A stretch of DNA of 64,000 bases from Chitinophaga alhagiae (GTDB lineage: Bacteria; Bacteroidota; Bacteroidia; Chitinophagales; Chitinophagaceae), in NCBI RefSeq assembly GCF_003568665.1, contig NZ_QXMH01000003.1, forward strand, positions 186,001 to 250,000. The letters are read 5' to 3'. Under the pieces are notes generated by a model. The model made no database searches, was not told the origin of the DNA, and saw only the letters and a program-made list of their open reading frames with translations. Below are positions 63,652 through 64,000 of this stretch, piece after piece. How positions within the stretch are numbered: the first letter of the stretch is position 1; the number at the start of each line of letters is the position of its first letter. The position numbers were made by a program, and so were the translations under genes.

Positions 63652-64000
63652 AAAATCATGTTTCTTTCAAATGTGCGGCCATCCCTTGTTCTGACCACCA
63701 CTTTCACGCTGGCTTCCTCCCGGAAGGACAGCGGGTGAAAAGACCATTCAAAAGGATAGGCCGTTAGCGTTTCTTCTTTATGGTTCATTGTTACGGTCAC
63801 CGTGGTACCCTGGGACAAAGTGGATTCCAGGTACCCGTACACCGCGTCCCAGCCAAACGGCGAGCGGATGCGGAACAGGGTACACTTGCCAATGCCCGGG
63901 CCAAAGTCTACCTCCTGCATGCCGTTTTTAAGCGGGGGGATTTTTGCAGCGGCGCGTTTGCCCGTTAGCGGGAAAGACAGGGCGGTGAAACCCTTTGCCC
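63648..64000 (-). CDS. Partial 3' end of a gene for a protein related to the 952-aa secreted protein
   Basis: The frame is open from the right edge (no start within the window) and ends at 63648. About 117 residues are visible, including FRIRSPFGWDAVYGYLESTL and LTAYPFEWSFHPLSFREEAS. Compared with the C-terminal 100 residues of the 952-aa protein, the layout is the same: a hydrophobic strand, then AYPFEW/AYPFEF, then about 30 residues to the end. It appears to be a paralogous C-terminal domain. The gene overlaps the SGNH hydrolase start by 4 bases and heads the same operon. Full length and function are unseen. Confidence 0.7.
   Translation of the reverse strand, partial: AKGFTALSFPLTGKRAAAKIPPLKNGMQEVDFGPGIGKCTLFRIRSPFGWDAVYGYLESTLSQGTTVTVTMNHKEETLTAYPFEWSFHPLSFREEASVKVVVRTRDGRTFERNMIL

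Overview
The window looks like a chromosomal piece of a Bacteroidota member, most likely Chitinophagaceae (Chitinophaga-like). The reasons are SusC/SusD pairs, ECF sigma/FecR regulatory pairs, a hybrid two-component system, a type IX secretion tail, -7 boxes of the TAnnTTTG type, weak Shine-Dalgarno signals and fairly GC-rich coding. Both ends cut a gene: a SusC receptor at the left and the 3' end of an unknown secreted-enzyme-like gene at the right. I saw no rRNA, tRNA, CRISPR array, transposase or prophage.

Layout. (1) 1-3.9 kb, minus strand: ECF sigma, FecR anti-sigma, SusC. (2) 4-8.3 kb: a DUF4256 protein, a secreted ThuA/amidotransferase-like protein, and a TonB receptor with an operator-like palindrome. 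(3) 8.3-19.8 kb: a family 8 polysaccharide lyase, a repeat-rich non-coding island, then ECF sigma, FecR, SusC, SusD and an exported polysaccharide-pyruvyl-transferase-like lipoprotein. (4) 19.8-26 kb: a 51-bp minisatellite, an ECF42-type sigma with its YCII/DGPF partner, a FadL-like porin and PEP carboxylase. (5) 26-29 kb: two AT-richer lipoprotein genes, one with an HExxH metallopeptidase motif. (6) 29-38 kb: mixed genes (S66 carboxypeptidase, DUF1080, VOC, PhnA-like, ABC exporter, YCII-like, lipoprotein, SnoaL-like, AraC, GH43), then a second repeat island. (7) 38.3-54.5 kb: a polysaccharide utilisation locus. GH5 and the operon SusC-SusD-DUF5017-GH88 are on the minus strand. The hybrid regulator and a T9SS-exported family 8 lyase are on the plus strand. 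(8) 54.5-64 kb: a 59-bp minisatellite, a CoA-transferase, and a minus-strand operon of (partial gene)-SGNH hydrolase-952-aa secreted protein-FAD oxidoreductase-lipoprotein.

How the genes fit together. The 38-54 kb locus suits a uronic-acid polysaccharide. The secreted PL8 lyase makes oligosaccharides ending in an unsaturated uronate. SusCD imports them, GH88 removes the unsaturated uronate, and the hybrid regulator senses the product. A matching 14-bp motif lies in front of both divergent transcription units. A glycosaminoglycan such as chondroitin or hyaluronan is the simplest substrate; xanthan is an alternative. The sigma/FecR/SusC sets are probably trans-envelope signalling uptake systems.

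Most unusual features: a SusD with a roughly 140-residue phage-fibre-like insertion, a Tat/lipobox-bearing pyruvyl-transferase homologue in a SusCD operon, two islands of 11-bp phased repeats, two minisatellites at gene 3' ends, and an uncharacterised secreted-enzyme operon at the right edge.
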